Source: an uncultured Bacilli bacterium
GTDB taxonomy: Bacteria > Bacillota_I > Bacilli_A > RF39 > UBA660
Reading direction: 5' to 3'
NCBI GenBank assembly: GCA_944373145.1
Contig: CALWAL010000003.1
Span: 1-64,000, forward strand
Length of the DNA: 64,000 nt
Position 1 is the stretch's first letter. Every line of letters starts with the position of its first letter. A program made the translations under genes and the position numbers. Of this stretch, positions 7,171-15,004 are shown in pieces. The notes under the pieces are model-generated. The model was not told the DNA's origin. It ran no database searches and saw only the letters and a program-made list of their open reading frames with translations.

Positions 7171-8169
7171 ATGACTTTTACTTATGATAATGTATATTTG
7201 AATGCAACTAGTACTATTACTGGCCCTTACGAAGCACAAGGACCTTTTAATAAACTTTATGATAAAAGTTATAATGATCTTTATATGGGAATGAAGACAT
7301 GGGAACAAGCAGAGAGTAAAATTTTAGTTGAGAGTGTTGATTTTGTTTTAAATAAAGTCGGTAAAGAAAAAAATAATATTGATATTCATATTTCTGGAGA
7401 TTTGCTTAATCAAATTGTTGCAACTAATTATGCCAGTGTTGCAATTGGTATTCCTTTAATTGGCATTTACTCAGCTTGTTCAACAAGTGTTTTAGGACTA
7501 ATTTTAGGTAGTAATATGATTTCTTCTAAGCAGATTAAGAATTGCATTGTTAGTACTTCTTCGCACAATAATGGCAGTGAAAAACAATTTAGACAACCTG
7601 TGGAGTATGGAGGACCAAAGCGAAAAACTGCAACTTTTACAGTAACAGGAGCTGCTAGTGCTTATTTAAGTAATGATAAAGGATTAATAAGAGTAGAAAG
7701 TGCAACTATTGGTAAAACAATTGATTTAGGTATAACAGATTCTTCACATATGGGAGCAGTAATGGCTCCATCAGCGGCATCAACTATTTATCAGCATTTG
7801 AAAGACACAAATCGCGATATTAGTTATTATGATTTAATTTTAACTGGTGATTTAGGGATATACGGTAAAAAAATTTTAAAAGAATATATGCAAGTTGAAT
7901 ATCACATAAATTTGCCTAATTATGATGATACAGCTTGTATGATTTATGATTTAGAACGCCAACCGGTTTTTGCAGGAGGATCAGGACCAGCTTGTATGCC
8001 ATTAGTTGTTTATAGTTATATTTTAGCGCGCATGCGAAAAGGTGAGTTAAAAAGGGTTCTTTTAGTAGCAACAGGAGCTTTACTATCGCAGACAATGGTC
8101 AATCAAAAAAAATCAATTCCAAGCATTTCACATGCGATTAGTTTGGAGGTAGGCAATGATTTATCTTAA
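7171..8169 (+). CDS. spoVAD: Stage V sporulation protein AD
   Basis: SpoVAD is the soluble, thiolase-fold subunit of the SpoVA complex that binds dipicolinic acid at the outer face of the spore inner membrane. The 332-residue protein has the expected length. It contains the thiolase-like stretch IGIYSACSTSVLGLILGSNM (about 98-117), DSSHMGAVMAPSAASTI and GDLGIYGKKIL, all typical of SpoVAD. The start is one base after the spoVAC stop with GGAGGT before it, and the end overlaps spoVAE by 14 bases, so the three genes are one coupled operon. Confidence 0.95.
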   Translation: MTFTYDNVYLNATSTITGPYEAQGPFNKLYDKSYNDLYMGMKTWEQAESKILVESVDFVLNKVGKEKNNIDIHISGDLLNQIVATNYASVAIGIPLIGIYSACSTSVLGLILGSNMISSKQIKNCIVSTSSHNNGSEKQFRQPVEYGGPKRKTATFTVTGAASAYLSNDKGLIRVESATIGKTIDLGITDSSHMGAVMAPSAASTIYQHLKDTNRDISYYDLILTGDLGIYGKKILKEYMQVEYHINLPNYDDTACMIYDLERQPVFAGGSGPACMPLVVYSYILARMRKGELKRVLLVATGALLSQTMVNQKKSIPSISHAISLEVGNDLS

Positions 8170-8506
8170 TTCATTTTTATTTGCTGGTACAGTTTGCTTA
8201 ATTGGTCAATTAATTCTTGATAACACTAAATTAACACCAGGACATATTACGAGTATATTTGTAGTTGTTGGATCTTTTTTAGATGTGTTTGATATTTATG
8301 ATAAATTTGTTTTATGGGCCGGTGGAGGTGCTTTAGTGCCTATAACAAGTTTTGGCCATTTGCTTATTCATGGAGCAATGGATACAGTTAATAATTTTGG
8401 AATAATGGGTTTATTTACAGGTATGTTTGATTTAACATCATCAGGTATAGTTGCAGCTATTATTTTTTCTTTTGTATTTGCTCTTATTTTTGCACCCAAA
8501 GACTAA
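8156..8506 (+). CDS. spoVAE: Stage V sporulation protein AE (SpoVAEb type)
   Basis: This 116-residue membrane protein has three to four hydrophobic segments and the family signature TPGHITSIFVVVGSFLDVFD. WAGGGALVPITSFGHLLIHGA follows, closely parallel to the GFAHS region of SpoVAC. Together with SpoVAC and SpoVAD it forms the minimal SpoVA module found in most spore formers (C, D, Eb), needed for dipicolinate uptake. Its ATG lies inside the end of spoVAD. A terminator overlaps its stop, so the operon is only these three genes; no spoVAA, AB, Ea or AF is present. Confidence 0.94.
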   Translation: MIYLNSFLFAGTVCLIGQLILDNTKLTPGHITSIFVVVGSFLDVFDIYDKFVLWAGGGALVPITSFGHLLIHGAMDTVNNFGIMGLFTGMFDLTSSGIVAAIIFSFVFALIFAPKD

Positions 8507-8524
8507 TTATAGTCTTTTTTTTGT
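8498..8524 (+). terminator. Terminator of the spoVA operon
   Basis: AAAGACTA and TAGTCTTT form a stem with a short AT loop, followed by a long T run. It overlaps the spoVAE stop codon. Confidence 0.8.
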
Positions 8525-8555
8525 TTGCTATAAATAAAATAGAATAGGTGGTGTG

Positions 8556-8783
8556 ATGAATTTAAGAAGTTATTTATTCGATAATCAATTTAAAATAACA
8601 GTTGTGAACCATAAAGTTAATGTTGTTAATTACCAAGAAATAGATTCTTTTGATGATGAAAAAATTATCGTTAGACATAAAGATGGAATTGCTATTATTG
8701 TAGGTAATAATTTGACAATTACTAAATTATTAGATGAGGAATTATTAATTAATGGTGATATTTTAAAACTAGAATTTAGGTGA
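8556..8783 (+). CDS. yqfC: Sporulation protein YqfC (YabP/YqfC family)
   Basis: This 75-residue soluble protein is built of short beta-strands (VNVVNYQEIDSF, IIVRHKDGIAIIVGNNLTI, LINGDILKLEF). It matches the YabP/YqfC family, small sporulation proteins made in the mother cell under sigma-E; yqfC is a conserved neighbour of yqfD. Start choice: AGGTGG at 8546-8551 is well placed for the ATG at 8556 but too close to the in-frame GTG at 8553. It is followed three bases later by yqfD, as in Bacillus. Confidence 0.9.
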   Translation: MNLRSYLFDNQFKITVVNHKVNVVNYQEIDSFDDEKIIVRHKDGIAIIVGNNLTITKLLDEELLINGDILKLEFR

Positions 8784-8786
8784 TTT

Positions 8787-9986
8787 ATGAAAAATAAGAG
8801 TATTGAAAGTATTAGGAGTAAAGTTAAAATTGCGATTAAGGGAAAAAACGTTAATCGATTTCTTTTAAGGCTATATAAACATAAAATTGCTATTTTAGAT
8901 TTATCTAAAGTTAGTAAGGATGAAGCATATGCTTTAATTTATTTTAAAGATTATGAACAGGTATTAAAATTAAGTACAATTTATGATATTTACATTGTTA
9001 GTTATGGAGGATGGGAAAAAAATAAAAATAAAATACGATATAATCGCATTTTATTACTTTCTCTTTTTTTCGCTTTTGCTACTCTTTTTATTTTATCTAA
9101 ATTAATTTTTAAAGTTGAAGTTATTACTAACGATAGTGAGATGCGCGAACAATTATTGTATGATTTAGGACTATATAAAATTGAAAAATTCAAATTTCAA
9201 AAAAGTTATTCAGAAATTCAAAAAATAAAAGAAGAATTATTAATAAAATATAAAGAAGAGATTGAGTGGCTAGAAATTGAATTAGTTGGTACTAAATATA
9301 TTTTGAAGTATGAACCTCGAATTATCAATGAAGAAGAAAATAAGAGTAAACCACGCCATATCATTGCTAATAAAAATGCCATTATTTATTCGGTGATAAG
9401 TTCTAAAGGGCAAGTTATACGATATAAAAATGATTATGTAAAAAAAGGTGATGTAGTAATTAGTGGTTATATTTATTTAAATGATGAAATTAAAGATACG
9501 GTAAGTGCTGAAGGAAAAATTTTTGGTGAAACGTGGTATGAAGTTGAGGTTTTTTATCCATTTGGATATTATGAACAAAAAAGAACAGGGAAGGAAAAAG
9601 ATGTTTATACCGTAAAGTTTCTGAATCATAAATGGGAATTGTTTAATTTTAATAAGTTTTATGATAAAATAGTAGAAGAAAAAGTAATTTTAGCAAGTCG
9701 TGTGATACCTTTGCAGTTAGTAAAAGAACATCAAATCGAGGTTAAAACAAAGTCAGCTATTCAGACTCCGGAAGAAGCTAAAGAAGAAGCTGTTGCTTTA
9801 GGCGTTTCCAAAATGGAAAATAAATTGGCCGATAATGAGTATATTATTAAATACAAAGTACTTGATGAAAATTTAAAACAAGACGGTGTACTGGTAAGAA
9901 TGTTTTTTAGTGTTTGTGAAGATATTACAGCTTATGAAGAAATAAAAGAGGAGAAAGATGCGGAAGACAATGATAGAGGTACTTAA
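8787..9986 (+). CDS. yqfD: Sporulation protein YqfD
   Basis: YqfD is a sigma-E-controlled sporulation membrane protein distantly related to SpoIV-type proteins; its molecular role is unsettled. The 399-residue protein has the usual length and layout. A cytoplasmic N-terminal domain (about 1-85) leads to a single membrane segment near 88-107 (ILLLSLFFAFATLFILSKLI). A large extracytoplasmic domain follows, with YSVISSKGQVIRYKNDYVKKGDVVISG and a C-terminal TPEEAKEEAVALG helix. It is coupled to yqfC, and its end overlaps the VanZ-like gene by 29 bases. Confidence 0.92.
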   Translation: MKNKSIESIRSKVKIAIKGKNVNRFLLRLYKHKIAILDLSKVSKDEAYALIYFKDYEQVLKLSTIYDIYIVSYGGWEKNKNKIRYNRILLLSLFFAFATLFILSKLIFKVEVITNDSEMREQLLYDLGLYKIEKFKFQKSYSEIQKIKEELLIKYKEEIEWLEIELVGTKYILKYEPRIINEEENKSKPRHIIANKNAIIYSVISSKGQVIRYKNDYVKKGDVVISGYIYLNDEIKDTVSAEGKIFGETWYEVEVFYPFGYYEQKRTGKEKDVYTVKFLNHKWELFNFNKFYDKIVEEKVILASRVIPLQLVKEHQIEVKTKSAIQTPEEAKEEAVALGVSKMENKLADNEYIIKYKVLDENLKQDGVLVRMFFSVCEDITAYEEIKEEKDAEDNDRGT

Positions 9987-10479
9987 TCAAACTTTTCCAA
10001 CTATTGTGATTTGTTTGGTTATTTATATTTCACTTAGAATAACATATTTAACCAAGAATAAACAAAAATTTCATTTTTTTAATGAAATGCTTTTAATTGT
10101 CTTTATAAGTTATGTTATGTGCTTATTTTATGTGGTTACTTATCAAGATGTTAGTGGTATAGGAACGTTTAACATCACACCGTTTCAAGAAGTTTTTCGC
10201 TATGAATTTGGTAGTCATTTGTTTATTAAAAATGTTGTTGGAAATATTCTCCTTTTAGCGCCATATGGTTTTTTTGTTTCTTATTTGCTTAAAGAAAAAA
10301 GAACTTTGATTGTCGTTTTTTTAACCTTTTTGGTTTCAATTACAATTGAATATATTCAACTTAAAATAGGTAGAGTTTTTGATGTTGATGATATTTTTTT
10401 AAATTTAGTTGGTGGAATGTTGGGATCATTTTTATATTTAATCTTTCTTAAAATTAAAGCTGTTTTTAAGCATGAGTAA
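9958..10479 (+). CDS. VanZ-like membrane protein
   Basis: This 173-residue protein has about five membrane segments and the VanZ-family pattern: FNITPFQEVFR near residue 71, NVVGNILLLAPYGFF near 90, SITIEYIQL near 122 and DVDDIFLNLVGGMLGS near 140. VanZ homologues are widespread envelope proteins; VanZ itself gives low-level teicoplanin resistance. It sits where Bacillus carries phoH and yqfF (pgpH) between yqfD and ybeY, so both those genes are missing here. The start overlaps yqfD; the AGAGGAGAAAG just before it is a good ribosome site. Confidence 0.88.
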   Translation: MRKTMIEVLNQTFPTIVICLVIYISLRITYLTKNKQKFHFFNEMLLIVFISYVMCLFYVVTYQDVSGIGTFNITPFQEVFRYEFGSHLFIKNVVGNILLLAPYGFFVSYLLKEKRTLIVVFLTFLVSITIEYIQLKIGRVFDVDDIFLNLVGGMLGSFLYLIFLKIKAVFKHE

Positions 10480-10535
10480 TTATTGTAAAAGTAAGTAATA
10501 TTCGTTATAATATAGCTAGAGAGAAGTTGGTTTTT

Positions 10536-10988
10536 TTGTGTAATTATGAAATTGTTAATAAAGTTGATGAGGATATTACAGAATTAAAAGATTTATTTGG
10601 ATTATTAGATTATAGCCTAAATTATTTAAAATTAGATAATGTTGTATTTAATGTTATTATCATTAATAATGATGAAATTCATGAGATTAATCGAAAATAT
10701 CGCGGTGTTGATCGCGCAACAGATGTTATCTCGTTTGCTTTGGAAGATGATAAGACATTTGAAGTGGTAGAAACAAATATGCGTATTTTGGGAGATATAT
10801 ATATATCTATTGATAAGGCGCGTGAACAAGCAGAAAATTATGGCCATAGTTTAAAAAGGGAATTATCCTTTTTAGCAGTTCACGGGTTGTTACATCTTTT
10901 AGGTTACGATCATATGAATGAAGAGGAAGAAAAAGAAATGTTTAAATTACAGGAGTTGATTTTAGATGGATATGGAATTAAAAGATAA
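10536..10988 (+). CDS. ybeY: Endoribonuclease YbeY
   Basis: YbeY is a zinc-dependent single-strand endoribonuclease needed for 16S rRNA 3'-end maturation and ribosome quality control. The metal site AVHGLLHLLGYDH (three His, H-x3-H-x5-H) lies near residue 115, and NRKYRGVDRATDVISFAL near residue 48 is the other family signature. There is no ATG in the N-terminal region. GAGAGAAG at 10519-10526 is correctly spaced for TTG at 10536, while TTG at 10527 is too close. The gene ends inside dgkA (23-base overlap). Length is normal. Confidence 0.92.
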   Translation: MCNYEIVNKVDEDITELKDLFGLLDYSLNYLKLDNVVFNVIIINNDEIHEINRKYRGVDRATDVISFALEDDKTFEVVETNMRILGDIYISIDKAREQAENYGHSLKRELSFLAVHGLLHLLGYDHMNEEEEKEMFKLQELILDGYGIKR

Positions 10989-11400
10989 AAAAAATGAAGT
11001 GCCAAGAAAATCTAGCCGTCATGATTTTAGTTTTAAAAGTTTATTTAGCGTTGTTAAAAATTCATATAATGGCTTAAAATATTTTTTTAAATATGAACGT
11101 AGCTCATTAGTTTATTTAACTGCAGCTGCTTTTTCGGTCGGAGCTGGAGTTATTTTACAAATGGATATGATGGAATGGATTGTTATTTTCTTTGTTCTTT
11201 TTTCGATGTTAGCTTCTGAATTGTTAAATACAGCCATTGAAGCAGTTTGCGATTTAGTAAGTCCTGAATATAATCCATATGTAAAAATTGCTAAAGATAC
11301 AGCTAGTGCGGCGACCGGAGTGCTATCTATCCTTTGGAGTTTTGTTATATTAGTGATTTATGTCCCAAAGGTAATTGAGGTTATTGAGAAAATGTTTTAG
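10966..11400 (+). CDS. dgkA: Undecaprenol/diacylglycerol kinase DgkA family
   Basis: Gram-positive DgkA homologues phosphorylate undecaprenol to supply the lipid carrier for wall synthesis. The 144-residue protein has an N-terminal cytoplasmic tail, SVVKNSYNGLKYFFKYERSS, three membrane segments, and the active-site helix ASELLNTAIEAVCDLV (E and N of the ExxNTAIE motif). SPEYNPYVKIAKDTASAATG follows, the signature for nucleotide and metal binding. It lies between ybeY and cdd exactly as in Bacillus, with translational overlap to ybeY. Confidence 0.93.
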   Translation: MDMELKDKKNEVPRKSSRHDFSFKSLFSVVKNSYNGLKYFFKYERSSLVYLTAAAFSVGAGVILQMDMMEWIVIFFVLFSMLASELLNTAIEAVCDLVSPEYNPYVKIAKDTASAATGVLSILWSFVILVIYVPKVIEVIEKMF

Positions 11401-11408
11401 GAGGATTT

Positions 11409-11795
11409 ATGAAAGATAAATTGGTTGAATTACTTAATAATAGTTATAGCCCTTATTCGCATTTTCGCGTTGCCGCTATTGCTGTTATGAAGGATGGAGC
11501 AGAATTTAAAGGAGTTAATGTTGAAAATGCTTCTTATGGTGCTAGCATATGTGCTGAGCGTAGTGCTATTTTAAGTGCCATTAGTAATGGCTATAAACGC
11601 TATGACTTTGATAAATTGTATGTGATGTGTGATAATGATAAAATAGGAATGCCTTGTTTTGTATGCCGAATGACAATAAGCGAACTTTTTGAAAAAAATT
11701 GTGAAATTATATGTATGAATCCTAGCGGTGAAAGTAAAATTCATACAGTGTCTGAACTTTGTCCTTATCCTTTTAGTGATGAAGATTTGAAATAG
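11409..11795 (+). CDS. cdd: Cytidine deaminase
   Basis: This zinc enzyme converts cytidine and deoxycytidine to uridine and deoxyuridine in pyrimidine salvage. The 128-residue homotetramer-type protein has YSPYSHFRVAA near residue 14, the catalytic ASICAERSAI (Cys ligand and Glu proton shuttle, about residue 45-54) and the second zinc site PCFVCRM (usually PCGxCRQ). The loss of the usual Gly and Gln here is a conservative variant. GGAGG precedes the ATG. It is in the ybeY-dgkA-cdd-era operon. Confidence 0.93.
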   Translation: MKDKLVELLNNSYSPYSHFRVAAIAVMKDGAEFKGVNVENASYGASICAERSAILSAISNGYKRYDFDKLYVMCDNDKIGMPCFVCRMTISELFEKNCEIICMNPSGESKIHTVSELCPYPFSDEDLK

Positions 11796-11802
11796 GTGAG
11801 AT

Positions 11803-12690
11803 ATGCGTAGTGGATTTGTTGGTATAATTGGTCGACCAAATGTTGGTAAAAGTACATTATTGAATAGTATTATAGGCAAAAAAGTTGCCATAACAACTTC
11901 TAAACCGCAGACAACTCGTAATATTATTCAAGGAATTTATAATGAAGACGATGTACAAATTGTTTTTGTTGATACACCTGGTATTCATAAACCAAACGAT
12001 AAATTGGGGCAAACTTTAAATAAGCAGGCTTATTATAGCATGGAAGATACGGATATCATTTTATGGATTGTAGATGCAAAAGAACCTTATGGTAAAGGTG
12101 ATGAATTTGTTGTTGAAAAGCTGAAAAATGTTAATAAACCAGTTATTTTAGTCCTTAATAAAATTGATAAATTAAAAAAAGAAGAAATTATGACTAAAAT
12201 CATTGAATACAAAGATTTATATAATTTTAAAGAAATAATACCCGTTTCGGCTTTAAGGAAAAATAATATTGGAGAATTAATTAAAGTAATAAAAAATTAT
12301 TTACCTGATCAATTTCAATATTATGATAAAAATGATATAACGAATAAATCATTGGAATTTTTAATGGCTGAAGTAGTTCGTGAAAAAGTCTTTGAGTTAA
12401 CTGAACAAGAAGTCCCACATTCACTTACCTGTATAACTACAGCTGTTGAAGTGGGCAAAGTAAGTTATACTATTTATATTGATATCGTTGTTGACCGCGA
12501 ATCATTAAAAAAGATTATCATTGGTTCGCGTGGTTCAAAAATTAAAGAGATTGGAATTAGGGCACGCAAAGATTTAGAAAATTTACTTAATAAACGTGTT
12601 TATCTAGATTTGAATGTTAAAACGGTAAAAAATTGGCGTGATAAAGATAAATATTTACAAGAGTATGGTTTTAAAGATTTTGAAGCTTAA
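11803..12690 (+). CDS. era: GTPase Era
   Basis: Era is an essential GTPase that binds the 3' end of 16S rRNA and checks 30S maturation at the membrane. The 295-residue protein has G1 GRPNVGKST near residue 10, switch I with TTRNIIQGIY, G3 DTPGIHKP near 62, G4 NKIDKL near 122 and G5 SALRKNN near 150. A C-terminal KH domain contains IIIGSRGSKIKEIG. Its length equals that of Bacillus Era (about 300). It works with the YbeY encoded upstream in the same operon. Confidence 0.96.
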   Translation: MRSGFVGIIGRPNVGKSTLLNSIIGKKVAITTSKPQTTRNIIQGIYNEDDVQIVFVDTPGIHKPNDKLGQTLNKQAYYSMEDTDIILWIVDAKEPYGKGDEFVVEKLKNVNKPVILVLNKIDKLKKEEIMTKIIEYKDLYNFKEIIPVSALRKNNIGELIKVIKNYLPDQFQYYDKNDITNKSLEFLMAEVVREKVFELTEQEVPHSLTCITTAVEVGKVSYTIYIDIVVDRESLKKIIIGSRGSKIKEIGIRARKDLENLLNKRVYLDLNVKTVKNWRDKDKYLQEYGFKDFEA

Positions 12691-12736
12691 TGAATAAATT
12701 TTGATTTATTATCACAATATTATAGTAGGTGATACT

Positions 12737-12859
12737 ATGAAAGAATTATTGTGGCAGTTATTTGTTAAGACAGGAAAAATTGAATATTATTTGAAATATA
12801 AAGAATTATTGAGGAGTGAAACGAGTGGAAAGGGATATAATCGTCGGGAAGATATATAG
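12737..12859 (+). CDS. yqzL: YqzL-like small protein
   Basis: This 40-residue protein begins MKELLWQLFVKTGKIEYYL-KYKEL, the pattern of the YqzL family (W-x-x-F-x-x-TG-x-I-x-x-YL-x-x-KE). YqzL is normally found between era and recO, exactly where this lies. TAGGTGATACT precedes the ATG at 12737. It overlaps the next gene by 35 bases in a different frame. The family has no known function. Confidence 0.8.
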   Translation: MKELLWQLFVKTGKIEYYLKYKELLRSETSGKGYNRREDI

Positions 12860-13091
12860 GCATGTAAGTGGTAATTATTATCGTGTTATTTGTATTGCAA
12901 AAGATTCAGAACAATATCAAGGAGTAGAACCACGCCCATTAGTTATTTATGAATCTTTAGGATCTGATCATAGTATTTGGTCGCGTTCTTATGATTTGTT
13001 TAATACAAAAGTTGATAAAAAGTTAAATCCTGATGAGGTACAAGAATATCGCTTTGAATTAGTCGATGATGAAATAAAATTTGGTGATTAG
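12825..13091 (+). CDS. DUF1653 family protein
   Basis: This protein of about 88 residues contains VGKIYRHVSGNYYRVICIAKDSE, VEPRPLVIYES and a C-terminal YRFELV strand. This is the DUF1653 domain (KYRHFKGNYYEVL...YRAL type), a small beta-barrel of unknown role. Start: GAGGAG at 12811-12816 is well spaced for GTG 12825, whereas GTG 12816 overlaps it. It is inserted between yqzL and recO, overlapping the former and one base from the latter, so it is co-translated with repair and ribosome genes. Confidence 0.8.
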   Translation: MERDIIVGKIYRHVSGNYYRVICIAKDSEQYQGVEPRPLVIYESLGSDHSIWSRSYDLFNTKVDKKLNPDEVQEYRFELVDDEIKFGD

Positions 13092-13823
13092 ATGGTTGAA
13101 GAAGTAGAAGGAATCATCATTAATGAAAGACCGTATGGTGAAACAAGTAAAATCTTAAATATTTTAACGGGTAAATATGGACTAATTGGCGTTATGGCGA
13201 AGGGGTGTCGAACGATGAAAAGCTCTCTTCGTAGCGTCACAGGTAAATTAACTTATGGTAAATTTATTCTTTATTATAAAAAAGATAAATTATCATTATT
13301 ATCTGAGGTTACAGTTTTAAATAATTTTAATAATATAAAAAAAGATATTATTAAAATTAGCTATGCTTCTTTTTTAATAGAGTTATCAGAACAAGTTTAT
13401 CGCCAAAATCCTAATTATACAATTTATCAGTTACTTATTAATGGTTTAATTAAAATTAACGATAATTTTGATCCGTTAATAATTACAAATATTATTGAAT
13501 TAAAATATTTAGATTTTTTGGGTGTGTTACCAGTTTTAGATGGTTGCGCGGGGTGTGGTTCTCAAATTAATATCGTTACTTTATCAAGTAAAGTTGGTGG
13601 GTATCTTTGTAGTCGATGTCGAGTAAATGAACCTATTATTGATATAAAAACGATTAAACTTATTCGTATGTATTATTATGTTGATATTTCAAAAATTGAA
13701 AAGTTGACAGTAAATGATGTTTCAAAAAAAGAAATTAATCAATTTTTAGATAATTATTATGATTGTTATACGGGTCTTTATTTAAAAAGCAAGTTATTCG
13801 TTAACGATATAAGTAAATTTTAA
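13092..13823 (+). CDS. recO: DNA repair protein RecO
   Basis: RecO anneals single strands and loads RecA on SSB-coated DNA with RecR and RecF. The 243-residue protein shows an N-terminal OB fold (EGIIINERPYGETSKILNILT and GLIGVMAKGCRTMKSSL), a helical core, and a zinc ribbon (CAGCG near residue 154 and CSRCR near 176). The size is normal for Bacilli. The ATG follows the preceding stop directly, showing coupling. This ends the yqfC-to-recO block. Confidence 0.94.
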   Translation: MVEEVEGIIINERPYGETSKILNILTGKYGLIGVMAKGCRTMKSSLRSVTGKLTYGKFILYYKKDKLSLLSEVTVLNNFNNIKKDIIKISYASFLIELSEQVYRQNPNYTIYQLLINGLIKINDNFDPLIITNIIELKYLDFLGVLPVLDGCAGCGSQINIVTLSSKVGGYLCSRCRVNEPIIDIKTIKLIRMYYYVDISKIEKLTVNDVSKKEINQFLDNYYDCYTGLYLKSKLFVNDISKF

Positions 13824-13840
13824 TTATTGTGAGGTGTATG

Positions 13841-14824
13841 ATGGAAAAAGATTTAAAAATGAGGTTTATAGTAATATTATTAGCGCTAATGCTTATATTG
13901 ATTGCTGTAGTGGGATATTGGTTTATTAATGAGAAAAAAGTTGAAAAGAAGTCTGACCAGGTAAGAGAATATCAAACTTATGACGTTTGCAGTTATGAAG
14001 ATATTAAAGTTGAAGATGGTAATGTTTATGTAAATGATAAAAAAATATATGCATGTAATGACAAGAAAAATTGTTTATCTGTATATGAGGGAGCCTTTTT
14101 CTACTGTAATAAAACCGATAAAATTATTACAATCGCTGATGGTGATAGTCGCATTTTATATGATTATGGAAATGAAGAAATTTTGCTTGAAGCTGATAAT
14201 ATTTATAGTACTATTTACCAAGATGATTCATACGAAAAATATGCTTATTTAGTTTATCGAAAAAATGGTCTTGAAGGATTAGTTAGTATTTATGGTGATA
14301 TTATTACGGAACCTATCTACGAAAATATTGGCTTGTATAATCCGGTATATTTTGGTGAATATTCTATATCTAATGGAACGATAGCGGCACGCAAAGATGG
14401 AAAAGTTGGCGTTATTGCGCTAAAGGATGGCAAGGAAGTAATATCATTTTTATATGATGATGTTAGAATATATGATGATTATTATATTTTGGTATCTGAT
14501 GATGAAATAAGTTTAGTAGATTTACATCAAAATCAGTTATTAAAGGGCGATTTTGATAATATGGTTATTTTAGAAGGATATCTTTTTGTAGAACAAAATA
14601 ATCAATTATATATTTATGACACTAATGGTAATAAATTGTTAGATGATAGTATTGCTATATATAATTCTTTTGAAAATAACTTAGAAAATGGATATGTAGT
14701 TGATTCGGATAGCGAAAACTTAATTATTACCGTTTTTGAATATACTAATAATGAAGTTAATAGTTATTGTTATACATTTGATACTTTAAATAATAAAATT
14801 AGTGAAGCTACATGTACAAATTAA
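13841..14824 (+). CDS. Membrane-anchored WG-repeat protein
   Basis: One N-terminal membrane anchor (about residues 6-26, FIVILLALMLILIAVVGYWF) is followed by an extracytoplasmic beta-rich domain. It contains WG (KWG-leptospira type) repeats: YRKNGLEGLVSIYGDIITEP and ARKDGKVGVIALKDGKEVIS, each of the form G-x-x-G-v-i...G...i...Y. Such repeats form beta-propeller-like scaffolds and their ligands are unknown. Cysteines near residues 50, 71 and 78 could pair. The ATG at 13841 is best placed after GAGGTG (13831-13836). It is separate from the T-box operon that follows. Confidence 0.75.
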   Translation: MEKDLKMRFIVILLALMLILIAVVGYWFINEKKVEKKSDQVREYQTYDVCSYEDIKVEDGNVYVNDKKIYACNDKKNCLSVYEGAFFYCNKTDKIITIADGDSRILYDYGNEEILLEADNIYSTIYQDDSYEKYAYLVYRKNGLEGLVSIYGDIITEPIYENIGLYNPVYFGEYSISNGTIAARKDGKVGVIALKDGKEVISFLYDDVRIYDDYYILVSDDEISLVDLHQNQLLKGDFDNMVILEGYLFVEQNNQLYIYDTNGNKLLDDSIAIYNSFENNLENGYVVDSDSENLIITVFEYTNNEVNSYCYTFDTLNNKISEATCTN

Positions 14825-14835
14825 TGAAAAAATGA

Positions 14836-14864
14836 TTGACAAACATTTAAAATTATATTAGAAT
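14836..14864 (+). promoter_or_regulatory. Sigma-A promoter of the T-box/glyS operon
   Basis: TTGACA (14836-14841) and TAGAAT (14859-14864) are spaced by 17 bases. Transcription should begin near 14871, which leaves only about 115 bases of leader before the terminator run. Confidence 0.8.
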
Positions 14865-14870
14865 GTAACT

Positions 14871-14984
14871 ATCAATGCAATGACGGGCTTGGCAACCTCG
14901 AGCAATATATTAAAGAGTGATTCTTCTAGAATAAATAAGGTGGAACCGTCCTCAAGGACCCTTATATGTTTTAGAAGTTTTTTT
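14871..14984 (+). promoter_or_regulatory. Compact glycine T-box riboswitch
   Basis: The antiterminator is clear. AAGG (14937-14940) pairs with CCTT, and GTCC-TCAA-GGAC forms the upper helix. The bulge TGGA (14941-14944) would pair with the U-CCA end of uncharged tRNA-Gly, whose discriminator base is U. The competing terminator pairs CTTCTAGAA (14923-14931) with TTTTAGAAG (14969-14977), ending in T7. GGC glycine codons that could act as specifier lie at 14886-14888 and 14891-14893 (the latter followed by A). Uncharged tRNA-Gly should turn on the unknown gene and glyS. The part available for stem I is under about 55 bases, unusually short. Confidence 0.85.
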
Positions 14985-15004
14985 ATTATAGGAGGGTTAT
15001 GCAT

